From: Pseudovibrio ascidiaceicola
GTDB lineage: Bacteria > Pseudomonadota > Alphaproteobacteria > Rhizobiales > Stappiaceae
Direction: 5' to 3'
Length of the DNA stretch: 64,000 nucleotides
NCBI RefSeq assembly: GCF_900114245.1
Contig: NZ_FOSK01000009.1
Coordinates: 213,219-277,218, forward strand
The translations under genes were made by a program, and so were the position numbers. Shown here one piece after another: positions 16,382 through 25,304 of this stretch (position 1 is its first letter; each line of letters opens with the position of its first letter). The notes beneath the pieces are model-generated. The model searched no databases. It was not told the origin of the DNA and was given only the letters and a program-made list of their open reading frames with translations.

Positions 16382-16882
16382 TTATTTAGAGTGGAATACC
16401 AAAGGTGTTGTGAGAGTAAGATCATCTCTTGATAGGCTTTTAGGTGGATGAGGAAAAGGTGAAGCACTTTTTAGCGCGTTTAATGCAGCGGCATCTAACT
16501 CTTTGTTACGGCTTGATCTATAAACTCGCAGAGATTTCACAACCCCATTCGATTGTATAGAGAATCTCAGAAGTACACGGCCTTGAATGCCAGCTTTTTT
16601 TAGAGACTTCGAGTAGCTTTGGCTTGCTGCGATTTGTATTTTCTTCAGTACTTGGCCAAAGTATTTTGCCCGGATATCACGCATTTCTTTCTTTGCGGGA
16701 GCAGCTTTTTGCGAAGCTGCGTTCGCAGTTAAGAAATGCACAAGTGCACCTATTTGGCAAGCCAACAGGGAGCAGCTAAGCATTAGAATTCTTGCGAAGC
16801 GCTTAGTTTGTTTTCTCTTTTGGTGCTTAGTGTTGATCGGTTCTTCTTCTGCTGTTGCAAGTCCATCCAGATAATCTGGCAA
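16382..16882 (-). CDS. Short TonB-like protein with C-terminal TonB domain
   Basis: A 166-residue inner-membrane protein with one N-terminal transmembrane helix (ILMLSCSLLACQIGALVHFL). It also has a C-terminal TonB fold: GIQGRVLLRFSIQSNGVVKS, LRVYRSSRNKELDAAALNAL, ASPFPHPP. TonB transmits energy from ExbBD to outer-membrane receptors. The Pro-rich spacer that lets TonB span the periplasm is missing; a short Lys/Ala region (AAPAKKEMRDIRAKY) replaces it. The frame opens with a GTG at 16894, but GGAGG followed 5 bp later by TTG at 16882 marks a better start. No exbBD is nearby. Confidence 0.72.
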   Translation of the reverse strand: MPDYLDGLATAEEEPINTKHQKRKQTKRFARILMLSCSLLACQIGALVHFLTANAASQKAAPAKKEMRDIRAKYFGQVLKKIQIAASQSYSKSLKKAGIQGRVLLRFSIQSNGVVKSLRVYRSSRNKELDAAALNALKSASPFPHPPKSLSRDDLTLTTPLVFHSK

Positions 16883-17080
16883 GGTAACCTCCACTCAAGT
16901 ATGCGGCTTTGATTGCAGAGTTTAGCAGGAGGCAATAGTGGCTGGTCTTCAGAACACAGAAGATGGGCTGATAGTGTCAGCAGCCGAACTCTCTGATCAT
17001 TCTTAACGAACGTCTCTTGTTCAGACAATGCTGCTTTGATGGAAACACTCAGCAGTAGAATCTTTCATGGGGTTTTTAGC

Positions 17081-17107
17081 AAAAAAGGCTGCGCGTGGCA
17101 GCCCTTT
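17081..17107 (-). terminator. Terminator of the torCDA operon
   Basis: GGCTGC (17087-17092) pairs with GCAGCC (17098-17103); on the minus strand the stem is followed by a six-T run (A tract 17081-17086). It lies 24 bp past the torA stop. Confidence 0.8.
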
Positions 17108-17130
17108 CTGGTGTTGATTTGGTTCCTGAT

Positions 17131-19566
17131 TTACCCGTTCTTTGGAGCTGTAAAGACTTTAACCTCTGGCAATTCGCCTTCGAACTTCTCAAAGTCTGCG
17201 ATGACGGTATGACCGCAGTTGCCTTGTGCCAGCTTGGAGGTGCCAAGGTCTGGTGTAAGGGTGTTAACGTCACCATAGGCGCAGAGACTGCCGACTTTGC
17301 CACCTTCGACAGGATCGTACCAAGCACCTTCATAAAGGCGAATGACGCTTGGCATGATGTCTTCGCTGACGATTGCACCAGCCAGTGTCTGGCCACGATC
17401 ATTGAAGATGCGGATGACGTCACCGGACTTGATGCCGCGTGCTTCTGCATCTTTCGGGTTGATCATGCATGGTTCGCGGTCTGCGACTGCATATCCTTCG
17501 CGAAGGACTGTGCCGCAGAGCTGGGAATGCAGGCGATCATTTGGATGACCTGTATTGACGTGAACCGGGAACTTGGCATCCGGACCATCGAGGCGTTCGA
17601 GCGGTTCCATCCACATTGGATGCGGAGGACAGTCGTCGTAGCCCATTTTCTCGATGTTCTTGGAGTAGATCTCGATCTTACCAGTTGGTGTACCCAGCGG
17701 TTCCAGCAAGGGATCTTCTCTGTAGTCTGCGTAGCGGACGTATTCCTTCGCGGCCTGTGAGACCGGATGAACGACAATGCCGTCTTCCCAGAACTTCTCG
17801 AATGCAGGCATTTCAAGATTTTTGCTTGCTGCCTGTTTTTGAGCTTGCTCGTAGTAGTGACGGACCCAATCCATCTCGTCGCGACCGTCAGTGTATGCTT
17901 CTTTGTTGCCAAGGCGGTCTGCCAGATCAACAAAGATGTCGTATTCACTGCGGGCTTCGAAGACAGGATCAACGATCTTCTTCATCGCGACAGTTGCTTT
18001 ATTGGAGTAGGAGCCCATCGCTTCAATATCATTGCGTTCATAAGCAGAAGCTGCCGGAAGAACGATATCTGCGAAGCGTGCTGTTGCGGTCCACTGGTAG
18101 TCCTGAACAATCACTGTTTCCAGTTTCTGCCAGGCTTTGATCATGCGGTTGCGATCTTGATGATGGTGGAACGGGTTGCCGCCAGCCCAGTAGGCAATCT
18201 TGATATCGGGGAAGGTATAGCGGGTGCCGTTGAAGTCGTATTCTTCACCCGGACGTTCCAGCATCTCAACAACACGTGCCACTGGAATGGAGACGGAGCC
18301 TTCCATTGCGCCGCCATCGTTCATGCCAGACAGAGCAGGGCCGTCGGAGGTTGGTGTGCCGCCGTTCGAGTAATGATAGGAGAGACCGAAGCCGCCACCT
18401 GGCAGACCGATCTGACCTAGCATGGAAGCCAGCGTCACCAGCATCCAATGTGGTTGTTCGCCGTGATGCTGACGTTGCAGGGACCAGCCGCTGGTGAGCA
18501 TGGTGCGGTTACCCATGAACAGGCGTGCCAGTTCCTTGATCTTATCAGCTGGGACGCCGCAAATTTCGGAAGCCCATTCAGCTGATTTTGGCGTCTGATC
18601 TGTCTCACCAGTCAGATATGGCAGGAATTTTTCAAAGCCTGCAGTGTACTCGTCCATGAAGTCGGCGTCATACAGCTCTTCAACAAAGAGTGTGTGCGCC
18701 ATGCCGAGCATTAGTGCTACGTCAGTTTGTGGTTTGACCTGTACCCATTCTGCATCCATGAACTCTGCGGTTTTGGATTTCAAAGGATCAATACAGATGA
18801 CTTTCTTGCCGGTTTTCTTGAATTCTTCAAGATAGGTGTAACTGTCGTGATCTGCGATCAGCCAGTCGATTTGATTGGTCTTGATTGGGTCTGCACCCCA
18901 AACGACCAGTACTTCTGTGTTGTCGACAACAACGGGCCAGACTGTCTGCTGCTCATAGACTTCCAGCGTGCCCATGACATGCGGCATGATCACCTGAGAG
19001 GCACCGGTTGAGTAGTCGCCTGTATGGGTTACGTTTGGCATTTGCAGGCCGCGGTTGATCAGGCGGCGCAACAGGCTGCGGCTGTTATGGATCTTGCCTG
19101 CGCTCTTCCAGCCATAAGTGCCGGTGAAGATACTGCGTGGACCATGTGTCGCCTTGGCGTATTTGAGTTCCTGAGCAACAAGGTCGAGAGCTTTGTCCCA
19201 GCTGACGCGCACAAAATCATTGCTTCCGCGGTCTTCAACGTCAGCGCCACGACCTTTTTCAAGATAGGCACGACGGACCATTGGATATTTGATGCGCGAT
19301 GGTGAATAGACGGAGTCCATAACACCAGCCAGCTGATGGCTAGGATGCGGATCCTGCTCCCAAGGTTTTACTTCTGTCCAGCGACCATCTTTAACCACTG
19401 CACGGAATGCACCCCAGTGACAACCGGAGAGAACTTCTCCGTTGACTGCTGCTTGCGCAAAGCGTGGTGAGAAAATGGATGGAGCCAGCACACCTAAAGC
19501 ACCCAGTGCGGAGGCGCCTTTCAGGAAACTACGGCGAGACGTATAGTTTGCAATGATTTTCGACAT
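17131..19566 (-). CDS. torA: Periplasmic TMAO/DMSO reductase, molybdenum catalytic subunit
   Basis: An 811-residue bis-MGD molybdoenzyme that reduces trimethylamine N-oxide (or DMSO) as terminal electron acceptor in the periplasm. A twin-arginine signal is present (YTSRRSFLKGASALGALG, cleavage near AQA). The Mo-ligand serine region reads GTYGWKSAGKIHNSRSLLRR, as in the DorA/TorA group. Cofactor-binding blocks include VVWGADPIKTNQIDW and TGHPNDRLHSQLCGT. There is no 4Fe-4S cysteine cluster, typical for this group. The ATG at 19566 (AAGGACA upstream) is preferred over a TTG at 19611. It is last in torC-torD-torA, with its own four-box promoter array. TMAO versus DMSO preference cannot be decided. 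Confidence 0.93.
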   Translation of the reverse strand: MSKIIANYTSRRSFLKGASALGALGVLAPSIFSPRFAQAAVNGEVLSGCHWGAFRAVVKDGRWTEVKPWEQDPHPSHQLAGVMDSVYSPSRIKYPMVRRAYLEKGRGADVEDRGSNDFVRVSWDKALDLVAQELKYAKATHGPRSIFTGTYGWKSAGKIHNSRSLLRRLINRGLQMPNVTHTGDYSTGASQVIMPHVMGTLEVYEQQTVWPVVVDNTEVLVVWGADPIKTNQIDWLIADHDSYTYLEEFKKTGKKVICIDPLKSKTAEFMDAEWVQVKPQTDVALMLGMAHTLFVEELYDADFMDEYTAGFEKFLPYLTGETDQTPKSAEWASEICGVPADKIKELARLFMGNRTMLTSGWSLQRQHHGEQPHWMLVTLASMLGQIGLPGGGFGLSYHYSNGGTPTSDGPALSGMNDGGAMEGSVSIPVARVVEMLERPGEEYDFNGTRYTFPDIKIAYWAGGNPFHHHQDRNRMIKAWQKLETVIVQDYQWTATARFADIVLPAASAYERNDIEAMGSYSNKATVAMKKIVDPVFEARSEYDIFVDLADRLGNKEAYTDGRDEMDWVRHYYEQAQKQAASKNLEMPAFEKFWEDGIVVHPVSQAAKEYVRYADYREDPLLEPLGTPTGKIEIYSKNIEKMGYDDCPPHPMWMEPLERLDGPDAKFPVHVNTGHPNDRLHSQLCGTVLREGYAVADREPCMINPKDAEARGIKSGDVIRIFNDRGQTLAGAIVSEDIMPSVIRLYEGAWYDPVEGGKVGSLCAYGDVNTLTPDLGTSKLAQGNCGHTVIADFEKFEGELPEVKVFTAPKNG

Positions 19567-19664
19567 CTCTGCTGTCCTTTTATTTTGGCAGACAATCGAT
19601 GAGTTGAGCAAGTTGCTCGATGAAAACAGCCTGTTTTCTCTTGAGATTCACCCTAGTCACTGCG

Positions 19665-19725
19665 TGTAAACGTGGTTCGCGCGTTGATTGAACGGGATGT
19701 AAAATCGAGTAAACAGGTTGTAAAT
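19665..19725 (-). promoter_or_regulatory. Four-box TorR-type array upstream of torA
   Basis: Boxes read on the plus strand: TGTAAAC (19665), TGTAAAA (19698), AGTAAAC (19708) and TGTAAAT (19719), spaced 33, 10 and 11 bp. The same spacing and the flank TGAACGGG recur upstream of torC. It lies in the torD-torA gap, about 100-160 bp before the torA start, so torA probably has its own TorR-controlled promoter. Confidence 0.75.
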
Positions 19726-19733
19726 GGAGGTGG

Positions 19734-20417
19734 TCAGGTGGTGGCTTCTGCCTCATTCAAGTGGGCAGAATCCATGGCGAGCCAAGTGTTGAGACCATCG
19801 GCCAACTCTTTGTAAAAGCCTGATTTATCAAAGCGCTTACAGCTCTCGCAAAAGGAGGGCACCCAGTTCAGGAGATGGTTTGAGAGGAACCAGATCTGGC
19901 TCTGATGCAAAGTGTATGCAGTCTCGTGATTACCGTTGGCTTCGGCCAGTGCTTCGCGGTCGATGTATTCCGCTAATACGTTGAGTTGGACACCGAGGTG
20001 ATCAGCTGGTTCTTTCAGCGAGTTTTCGATGGAGATGCCCAGATCCTGAAGGATCTTGTTCATGTCTGCTGTCGGCTTTTGGAAGAGCGTGCCTTTTTCG
20101 TTGTAAAAGGCTGATTCATAAGGAGGGGCAGAATGCTGTCCGCCAACGCCTAGAAACAGACGGGAGTACGCGGTTGCCAGATCGAGTACCTTCGCCTGAT
20201 AGCTCTCGCGGGGCAGTTCTGTCAGTTTGGTGAGCTCGCCTGTAAATGGTGCTAGTGCTGGTGCCAGTGAGAAGACATCCAAAAGGGCTCGGCCTTCTGG
20301 AGAGCTGTAGCTCTCCAGAGTTTCTATTTTCACTTCGCTGGTGAAGAAGCTTGCCAGCCAGCGGTAGACCAGAGACCTATCGTTGTTGGACAGGATGATG
20401 GTGTCGTGTTTACCCAT
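19734..20417 (-). CDS. torD: TorD-family chaperone for the TMAO reductase
   Basis: A 227-residue all-helical cytoplasmic chaperone that binds the apo-reductase and its Tat signal until the molybdenum cofactor is inserted. Family marks are the N-terminal YRWLASFFTSEV, the central EYSRLFLGVGGQHSAPPYESAFYNEKG-like block (seen as LFLGVGGQHSAPPYES), and LGVQLNVLAEYI followed later by FLSNHLLNWVPSFC. Its ATG overlaps the end of torC by 8 bp, so it is translationally coupled. The order torC-torD-torA is that of Rhodobacter dorCDA rather than E. coli torCAD. Confidence 0.9.
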   Translation of the reverse strand: MGKHDTIILSNNDRSLVYRWLASFFTSEVKIETLESYSSPEGRALLDVFSLAPALAPFTGELTKLTELPRESYQAKVLDLATAYSRLFLGVGGQHSAPPYESAFYNEKGTLFQKPTADMNKILQDLGISIENSLKEPADHLGVQLNVLAEYIDREALAEANGNHETAYTLHQSQIWFLSNHLLNWVPSFCESCKRFDKSGFYKELADGLNTWLAMDSAHLNEAEATT

Positions 20418-21582
20418 GAGCTTTACTCCCGCCTGTGTCTTTTGCGTTGAGCTGCAGGTATTTCTGCAAGATGCGGTATTGCTCTTTGTCCAGCGAAATG
20501 AAGCGCTTCATGGCTTTCAAAGAGCCGATCCATTGGTTGGCGAGGAAGTGCTCAGGATCGCGCAGGCCATGGCATGTTGAGCAGGCCGCGCCATACATTT
20601 CTTTGGTGTAGCTCCAGAGCTGATCTCCATCTGAAATCAGGTTTTCCTTTGAGACCCATGTATCGATTTGTACTTGATGCCAGGTGAGCTCAGTGTCCGG
20701 ATCAACTTCGGTTTTCAAGCGTTCGATTTTGTCAGTTACCTTCTTGCCAACTGTGGCGGAGAAAATACGCTGACCTCTGAGGGCATAGATCACCCGGTCC
20801 ACCTGATCTTGCTGCCAACCAGCAATGCGGACTTTGAGCAATTCGCCTCGGCGCTCCAGAACGGTGACGTCGGTTCCGCCGAGAATGCGACCATCGCTTT
20901 TGCCGTTGCTTTTCGCTTTTGATTGATCAACGAAGAAGGGTTTGCTGGTTATGGCGTAAAGGTGCTCTGCTGTTGCGCCTTCGCTTACTGACAGGGCCTT
21001 GAGCTCGTCATACATAGCTTTGTAGCCCTGAGACATGTCCGGCAGTTTGTGAGCGATGCCTTTGTGGCAGGAGATGCAGGTTTCGCCGTCTTTGAAGCCC
21101 TTCTGCATGGTTTCAGAGGCTTTGGGGTGCTGCTTTGCAAAGTCCATGGAGCTTTGCTTGTGACAGTTGCGGCATTGCTGGGAGTCGTTGGCTTCCATCT
21201 CTGCCCAGACACTTTTAGCCATGGTCAGGCGATGGGCTTCAAACTTCTCCTTGGTATCGATCTTACCAGTGAGTTTGGAGTAGACCTCTTTGGCAGCCTC
21301 GATCTTGCGAATGATCTTTGGGTAAGTTTCTTTGGGCACGTGGCAATCTGAACAGACTGCCTGAACACCGGATGCATTCGAGAAGTGCGGAGATTTCTTG
21401 TACTCCTCGTAGACGGTGCTGCGCATTTCATGACACGAGACGCAGAACTCCAGAGTGTTTGTGTAGTCCATTGCGGTATGGAAACCGCCCCAGAACACGA
21501 CGCCACCTGCAAATGTGCCGAACAGTAATAAGCTTATTGGAAATATTGCGGTTTTCGTCCGCAGGAGTCGCCAGATATTCAT
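20410..21582 (-). CDS. torC: Membrane-anchored pentaheme c-type cytochrome
   Basis: A NapC/NirT-type quinol oxidase that passes electrons from the quinol pool to TorA. One N-terminal anchor helix (AIFPISLLLFGTFAGGVVFW) precedes four CxxCH sites in the NapC-like part: CVSCH, CSDCH, CRNCH and CISCH. A fifth, CSTCH, lies in the C-terminal extension that is typical of TorC/DorC (about residue 335). At 390 residues it has the expected length. It is the first gene of the operon, divergent from torR across a 147-bp regulatory gap. Confidence 0.95.
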   Translation of the reverse strand: MNIWRLLRTKTAIFPISLLLFGTFAGGVVFWGGFHTAMDYTNTLEFCVSCHEMRSTVYEEYKKSPHFSNASGVQAVCSDCHVPKETYPKIIRKIEAAKEVYSKLTGKIDTKEKFEAHRLTMAKSVWAEMEANDSQQCRNCHKQSSMDFAKQHPKASETMQKGFKDGETCISCHKGIAHKLPDMSQGYKAMYDELKALSVSEGATAEHLYAITSKPFFVDQSKAKSNGKSDGRILGGTDVTVLERRGELLKVRIAGWQQDQVDRVIYALRGQRIFSATVGKKVTDKIERLKTEVDPDTELTWHQVQIDTWVSKENLISDGDQLWSYTKEMYGAACSTCHGLRDPEHFLANQWIGSLKAMKRFISLDKEQYRILQKYLQLNAKDTGGSKAHG

Positions 21583-21647
21583 CTTCTATCTCTTTTGCAC
21601 TCTCGGACAAGTCGGTCCGTTCAATGCTCAGAGAATTAGACTAAGGT

Positions 21648-21708
21648 TGTAAATAGCGTTTGGAGGAAATATGAACGGGGTGTAGAATGGTGTAAACATG
21701 ATGTAAAC
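21648..21708. promoter_or_regulatory. Four-box TorR-type array between torC and torR
   Basis: Boxes on the plus strand: TGTAAAT (21648), TGTAGAA (21681), TGTAAAC (21691) and TGTAAAC (21702), spaced 33, 10 and 11 bp, with TGAACGGG directly before the second. They sit 66-126 bp upstream of the torC ATG and just before torR, so they may serve both directions. A TCTAAT-like -10 lies at 21635-21640 on the minus strand. Confidence 0.75.
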
Positions 21709-21729
21709 ACACAAGCCGACAACAAGCAT

Positions 21730-22437
21730 ATGACAAACAAGGCACATATACTGGTCGTTGATGATGACCTGACCAGCCGCGTCGCACTTTCCGGATACTT
21801 TGAGACTGAAGGATACCGTGTTTCTGAAGCAGAAGACGGGGCGCAGATGCGTTCGGTTTTTGCTGGTGGTGATGTGGACCTGATTATGCTTGATATTCGA
21901 TTGCCTGATGATGATGGTCTGACGCTTTTAAAGGACGTGCGGAAGAAGTCCGACGTCGGGATCATCATGGTGACGGGCCGGACAGATGAAGTAGACCGGA
22001 TCGTTGCGCTTGAGATGGAAGCGGATGACTATGTAATCAAGCCGTTTAGTCCGCGTGAGTTGCTGGCGCGTTCCAAGAACCTTTTGCGCCGTGTGAGAGC
22101 AGGGCGAGTGTCTTGTGTTGTTGATGAGCGTGTGTTGAGTTTCTCAGGCTGGGTTCTGGATTTAGATAAACGTGGGCTCAAGTCTCCTGAAGGGGAAGAC
22201 GTTCGACTGACACGCGGCGAATTTGAGTTGCTCTCTGCGCTGGTTGAGAACAAGGGCCGTGTGCTCACTCGTGATAATCTGCTGGATCACCTGAACCACC
22301 GGGAATGGGACCCCAGCGACCGAACTGTTGATGTGCTGATTGGCCGGTTGCGCCGTAAGATTGAGATTAACCCCAAAGATCCGACTTTGATCATGACCGT
22401 GCATGGTGTGGGCTACGTGTTTACTGGCGCGTACTGA
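21730..22437 (+). CDS. torR: OmpR-family response regulator of TMAO respiration
   Basis: A 235-residue two-domain regulator. The receiver domain has the acidic pair VVDDD, the phospho-acceptor in LIMLDIRLPDDDG, VTGR and the switch Lys in YVIKPFSP. A winged-helix effector domain follows (LTRGEFELLSALVENKGRVL, then DRTVDVLIGRLRRKIE and VHGVGYVF). Position next to torCDA identifies it as TorR/DorR. The likely targets are the four-box arrays before torC and torA. It converges on the kinase gene with only 6 bp between stops. Its ribosome site is weak. Confidence 0.9.
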   Translation: MTNKAHILVVDDDLTSRVALSGYFETEGYRVSEAEDGAQMRSVFAGGDVDLIMLDIRLPDDDGLTLLKDVRKKSDVGIIMVTGRTDEVDRIVALEMEADDYVIKPFSPRELLARSKNLLRRVRAGRVSCVVDERVLSFSGWVLDLDKRGLKSPEGEDVRLTRGEFELLSALVENKGRVLTRDNLLDHLNHREWDPSDRTVDVLIGRLRRKIEINPKDPTLIMTVHGVGYVFTGAY

Positions 22438-22443
22438 AGGCGC

Positions 22444-24834
22444 TTATGGGCTTGTCGACGTTTTCGTCAGGCAACTGAGCCAGGTTTCGTTCAGCTTGTG
22501 CTTTGAGGCTGTATAGGTCACCTCCAGAGCGCTGAAGATCTCCATAGTTTTGTGTTTCTCCTCATTTTGAGCTGCGTGTTCCAACTGCTCTGCGAGATCA
22601 GCGGTATGAATGAGGCCCACATTATGTGAGGCACCTTTCATACTGTGCGCCTTGTCTCTGATCTTGGAGAAGTTTTGGGTTGCGATGTGGTTTCGTAGCT
22701 CTGGAATGATGAAGCGCGATGTTTGCATATATGCATCGAAAATGCGTTTAGCGCGGACTTCTCCCAACATCTCGAAATGACCACGTAACACTGTTGTATC
22801 AATGAGCTCTGTAGGTTGCTCCTGCAATGTCTGTCTGGATTTACGTGCAAACATGGCTCTGTCAGAGAGGCAGGAGGCGATGGCATCCTCAAGGTCCTCT
22901 TGGGAATACGGCTTGCCAAGGAACCCATCGGCACCAGCAGTGAAGCTCTTCTCGATATCAGCTAGGAAGATGCAGGCGCTTTGTACAATAACAGGAATGC
23001 TTGAGATGTGATGATAGTGAGAAGCACGGATCCGGGCGATGGTATCTGTGCCGCTGAGGCCGGGCATGCGATTGTCCATGAGCACCAGATCGAAGTGGTG
23101 CTGGTTCAACTGGGCCAATGCATCTTCCCCGCTGCCAACTGTGCAACATCTATGGCCTGCCTTTTCGAGAAAGCCTTCAGTCACTAACTGATTGACCTTA
23201 TTGTCTTCAACCAACAAGATTTTCAGTTTTTTCGGCTTCCAGGTATCCTGTTTATCTTCAATGACGCTGACAGTTTGATCCGTTTCGTAGAACGGAATGG
23301 TGAAGTGGAAGCTTGCGCCCTGAGTTTGGTTAGAGCGGCAACCGATTTCGCCACCCATCGCGTTGACCAGCCGTTTTGAGATTGCAAGACCGAGACCAGT
23401 TCCTCCGAATAAGCGATTGATCGCGGCGTTTTGCTGTACAAATGGTTCAAACAGATAGCCGTGATCTCCGGTGGGCAGACCCACTCCAGTATCCGTCACC
23501 ATGATCTGAAGACATCGGGCCTGTCGGATCTTGCTTACAGGAATATGTACACCGATGGTGATGGAACCTGCATTGGTAAACTTGATGGCATTGCTAACGA
23601 AATTCAACAGGATCTGCCTGATCTTGGTGGGATCAGCCCGCAGTATCTCTGGAACCTGAGGATGTACATCTATGTGAAGCCGTAGGCCTTTGGTCTCCGC
23701 GTCTTGTTGTGTCAAATCGATGACTTGCTTGATGACTTGTCGGATCTTGAAATCAACGGTCTCCAATTCCAGTGAACCTGCTTCCACCTTAGAGTAATCC
23801 AGCACATCGTTGAGGATTGAGCGCAGCATTTCGCTGGAAGAGATGATGCCATCCAGATAACGGTGCTGCTCTGGGTTCAGGTCTGTATCTTTAAGGAGAT
23901 CTGCTAATCCAAGCACACCGTTCAGCGGCGTTCTGATTTCGTGACTCATGGAAGCGAGGAACGTGGACTTAGCGCTGTTGGCCGCTTCAGCTTCTTCCTT
24001 TGCCTTTTTATGATCGGTGACATCATTGAGGATAAGGATCATGCCCGGAAACTTGCGGCTAAAGTCGACGATATGTTGGGCGCGAATATCAAAAACGCGT
24101 GGACCAATTGAGGTATCCAGCGTGATGTCTGTAAAGCAGCTTTCCAGCTTTTGCGGCAAGTACGCCTGTAGCTGGTTTGTCAGCAGTTCTCGTGTCGCGG
24201 CGTTGACGTATTTGATGTTGGTGTTCTGCAACCCGCAGAAAACAGCTTGTGCTGCATAATTGAGATCATTGACCTTGCCGTCCTCGTCCATCAACACGAT
24301 TGGGTCGCTCAAGCTCTCCAGAATGGTGAGGTACTTGTTCTTCTCATTGGTGATACGGCGGTTTTCTTCATAAGCCTCATGCAGTTTTTTATCTTCTGCA
24401 ACACCACTCCATTCGGTTGAAAACCCAAGTTCCATGAAATCGAAATAGCGCAGTAAGTAGGCGCGATATCTGGCACAATCTGTCTCTGAAAACCCTTGTG
24501 TTTCCAGCAGGTCCAGATAAGCGCGGCGGTAGTACTTTGTCAGACCGAGGAAATAGCCCAGTGTTACACCTCTGGATCGGTGGCTCCTGGCTTGCTTTAC
24601 GCCAAATGCAGCGAAGGGATGATTGGAAAAATCGGAGCTGACATCAATTTCAGGCGGTGTGTCATAACACTCCATCGCTTTGACAATGGATTTCGAGAGG
24701 CCTTCAACTGATATTCGCCATGCCTCCCGCAGTGTGGCTGTGTACTGCGTGTAACCCTGACTTTTGGCATAAAAGAATATGCGGTCTATCAGTGTGTTTT
24801 CATTTTCTAAAATCAGATTTCGCAGCACATGCAT
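22444..24834 (-). CDS. Soluble TorS-like hybrid sensor histidine kinase
   Basis: A 796-residue phosphorelay kinase with domains in order: an uncharacterised helical N-terminal module (about 1-150), a PAS domain (about 165-280), HisKA with the phospho-His in SMSHEIRTPLNG (His298), an HATPase (NFVSNAIKF, DTGVGLP, GGTGLGLAIS), a receiver (LVLMDNRMPG) and an HPt domain (DKAHSMKGASHNVG). No transmembrane segment or signal peptide is seen, unlike E. coli TorS, and no torT-like gene is present. The frame opens at a TTG at 24885, but GGAGG lies 5 bp before the ATG at 24834. Convergence with torR makes it the likely partner kinase. Confidence 0.85.
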   Translation of the reverse strand: MHVLRNLILENENTLIDRIFFYAKSQGYTQYTATLREAWRISVEGLSKSIVKAMECYDTPPEIDVSSDFSNHPFAAFGVKQARSHRSRGVTLGYFLGLTKYYRRAYLDLLETQGFSETDCARYRAYLLRYFDFMELGFSTEWSGVAEDKKLHEAYEENRRITNEKNKYLTILESLSDPIVLMDEDGKVNDLNYAAQAVFCGLQNTNIKYVNAATRELLTNQLQAYLPQKLESCFTDITLDTSIGPRVFDIRAQHIVDFSRKFPGMILILNDVTDHKKAKEEAEAANSAKSTFLASMSHEIRTPLNGVLGLADLLKDTDLNPEQHRYLDGIISSSEMLRSILNDVLDYSKVEAGSLELETVDFKIRQVIKQVIDLTQQDAETKGLRLHIDVHPQVPEILRADPTKIRQILLNFVSNAIKFTNAGSITIGVHIPVSKIRQARCLQIMVTDTGVGLPTGDHGYLFEPFVQQNAAINRLFGGTGLGLAISKRLVNAMGGEIGCRSNQTQGASFHFTIPFYETDQTVSVIEDKQDTWKPKKLKILLVEDNKVNQLVTEGFLEKAGHRCCTVGSGEDALAQLNQHHFDLVLMDNRMPGLSGTDTIARIRASHYHHISSIPVIVQSACIFLADIEKSFTAGADGFLGKPYSQEDLEDAIASCLSDRAMFARKSRQTLQEQPTELIDTTVLRGHFEMLGEVRAKRIFDAYMQTSRFIIPELRNHIATQNFSKIRDKAHSMKGASHNVGLIHTADLAEQLEHAAQNEEKHKTMEIFSALEVTYTASKHKLNETWLSCLTKTSTSP

Positions 24835-24965
24835 GACAGCCTCCGTCCTGCTTTCAGGCATGATACGAAGGGAAGGGACGGTCAAATTAAAACTGCTGTG
24901 CTACGTGCTGGGGCGTACGCAGCACTTCATAGCTGGTGATGCTTTTGAGTGTTTTGCGATGGAAG

Positions 24966-25304
24966 TCAGTTCAGGTAGCGGGAACCGAACCTGTTCAGCG
25001 CGTCCCTTAAGGTTTCCTGTTCATCCAAATGACGGTTGGCTTCCATCTCGTTGTGATCCAGTTGAGGGCTTTCTTCCGTCATGCGAAGGTGATCACCTGA
25101 GTTTTCCTGAAGTTCTTCGATAATATGATCGAAGACCTGTAAGCGCTCTTTTAAGGAGTGCTGGCCGCTGTGTTCCAGAAAATCTTTCAGTTTGGCCAGT
25201 TCTGCCAGCAAAATGGTGTTGTCTGCGATTTCTGAGTGATAGGTGCTCATAATCCCTTCAAGAGCATTTACATCTTCACCAGCGTTTGGGTTTTCCAAGC
25301 TCAT
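24966..25304 (-). CDS. Small acidic helical protein, unknown function
   Basis: A 112-residue protein I do not recognise. It is soluble, acidic and predicted helical, with heptad-like stretches (TILLAELAKLKDFLEHSG, LQVFDHIIEELQEN, LDEQETLRDALNRF) that could form a coiled coil. GAGGAG precedes the ATG, supporting translation. It lies upstream of the kinase on the same strand with a 131-bp gap, so co-transcription is possible. No cysteines or known motifs are present. Confidence 0.6.
   Translation of the reverse strand: MSLENPNAGEDVNALEGIMSTYHSEIADNTILLAELAKLKDFLEHSGQHSLKERLQVFDHIIEELQENSGDHLRMTEESPQLDHNEMEANRHLDEQETLRDALNRFGSRYLN

Noticed and set aside
21662..21683. GGAGGA followed by ATG and a four-codon mini-ORF in the torC-torR gap
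   Set aside because: The stop comes after four codons and the bases are part of the conserved regulatory array, so a leader peptide is not supported.
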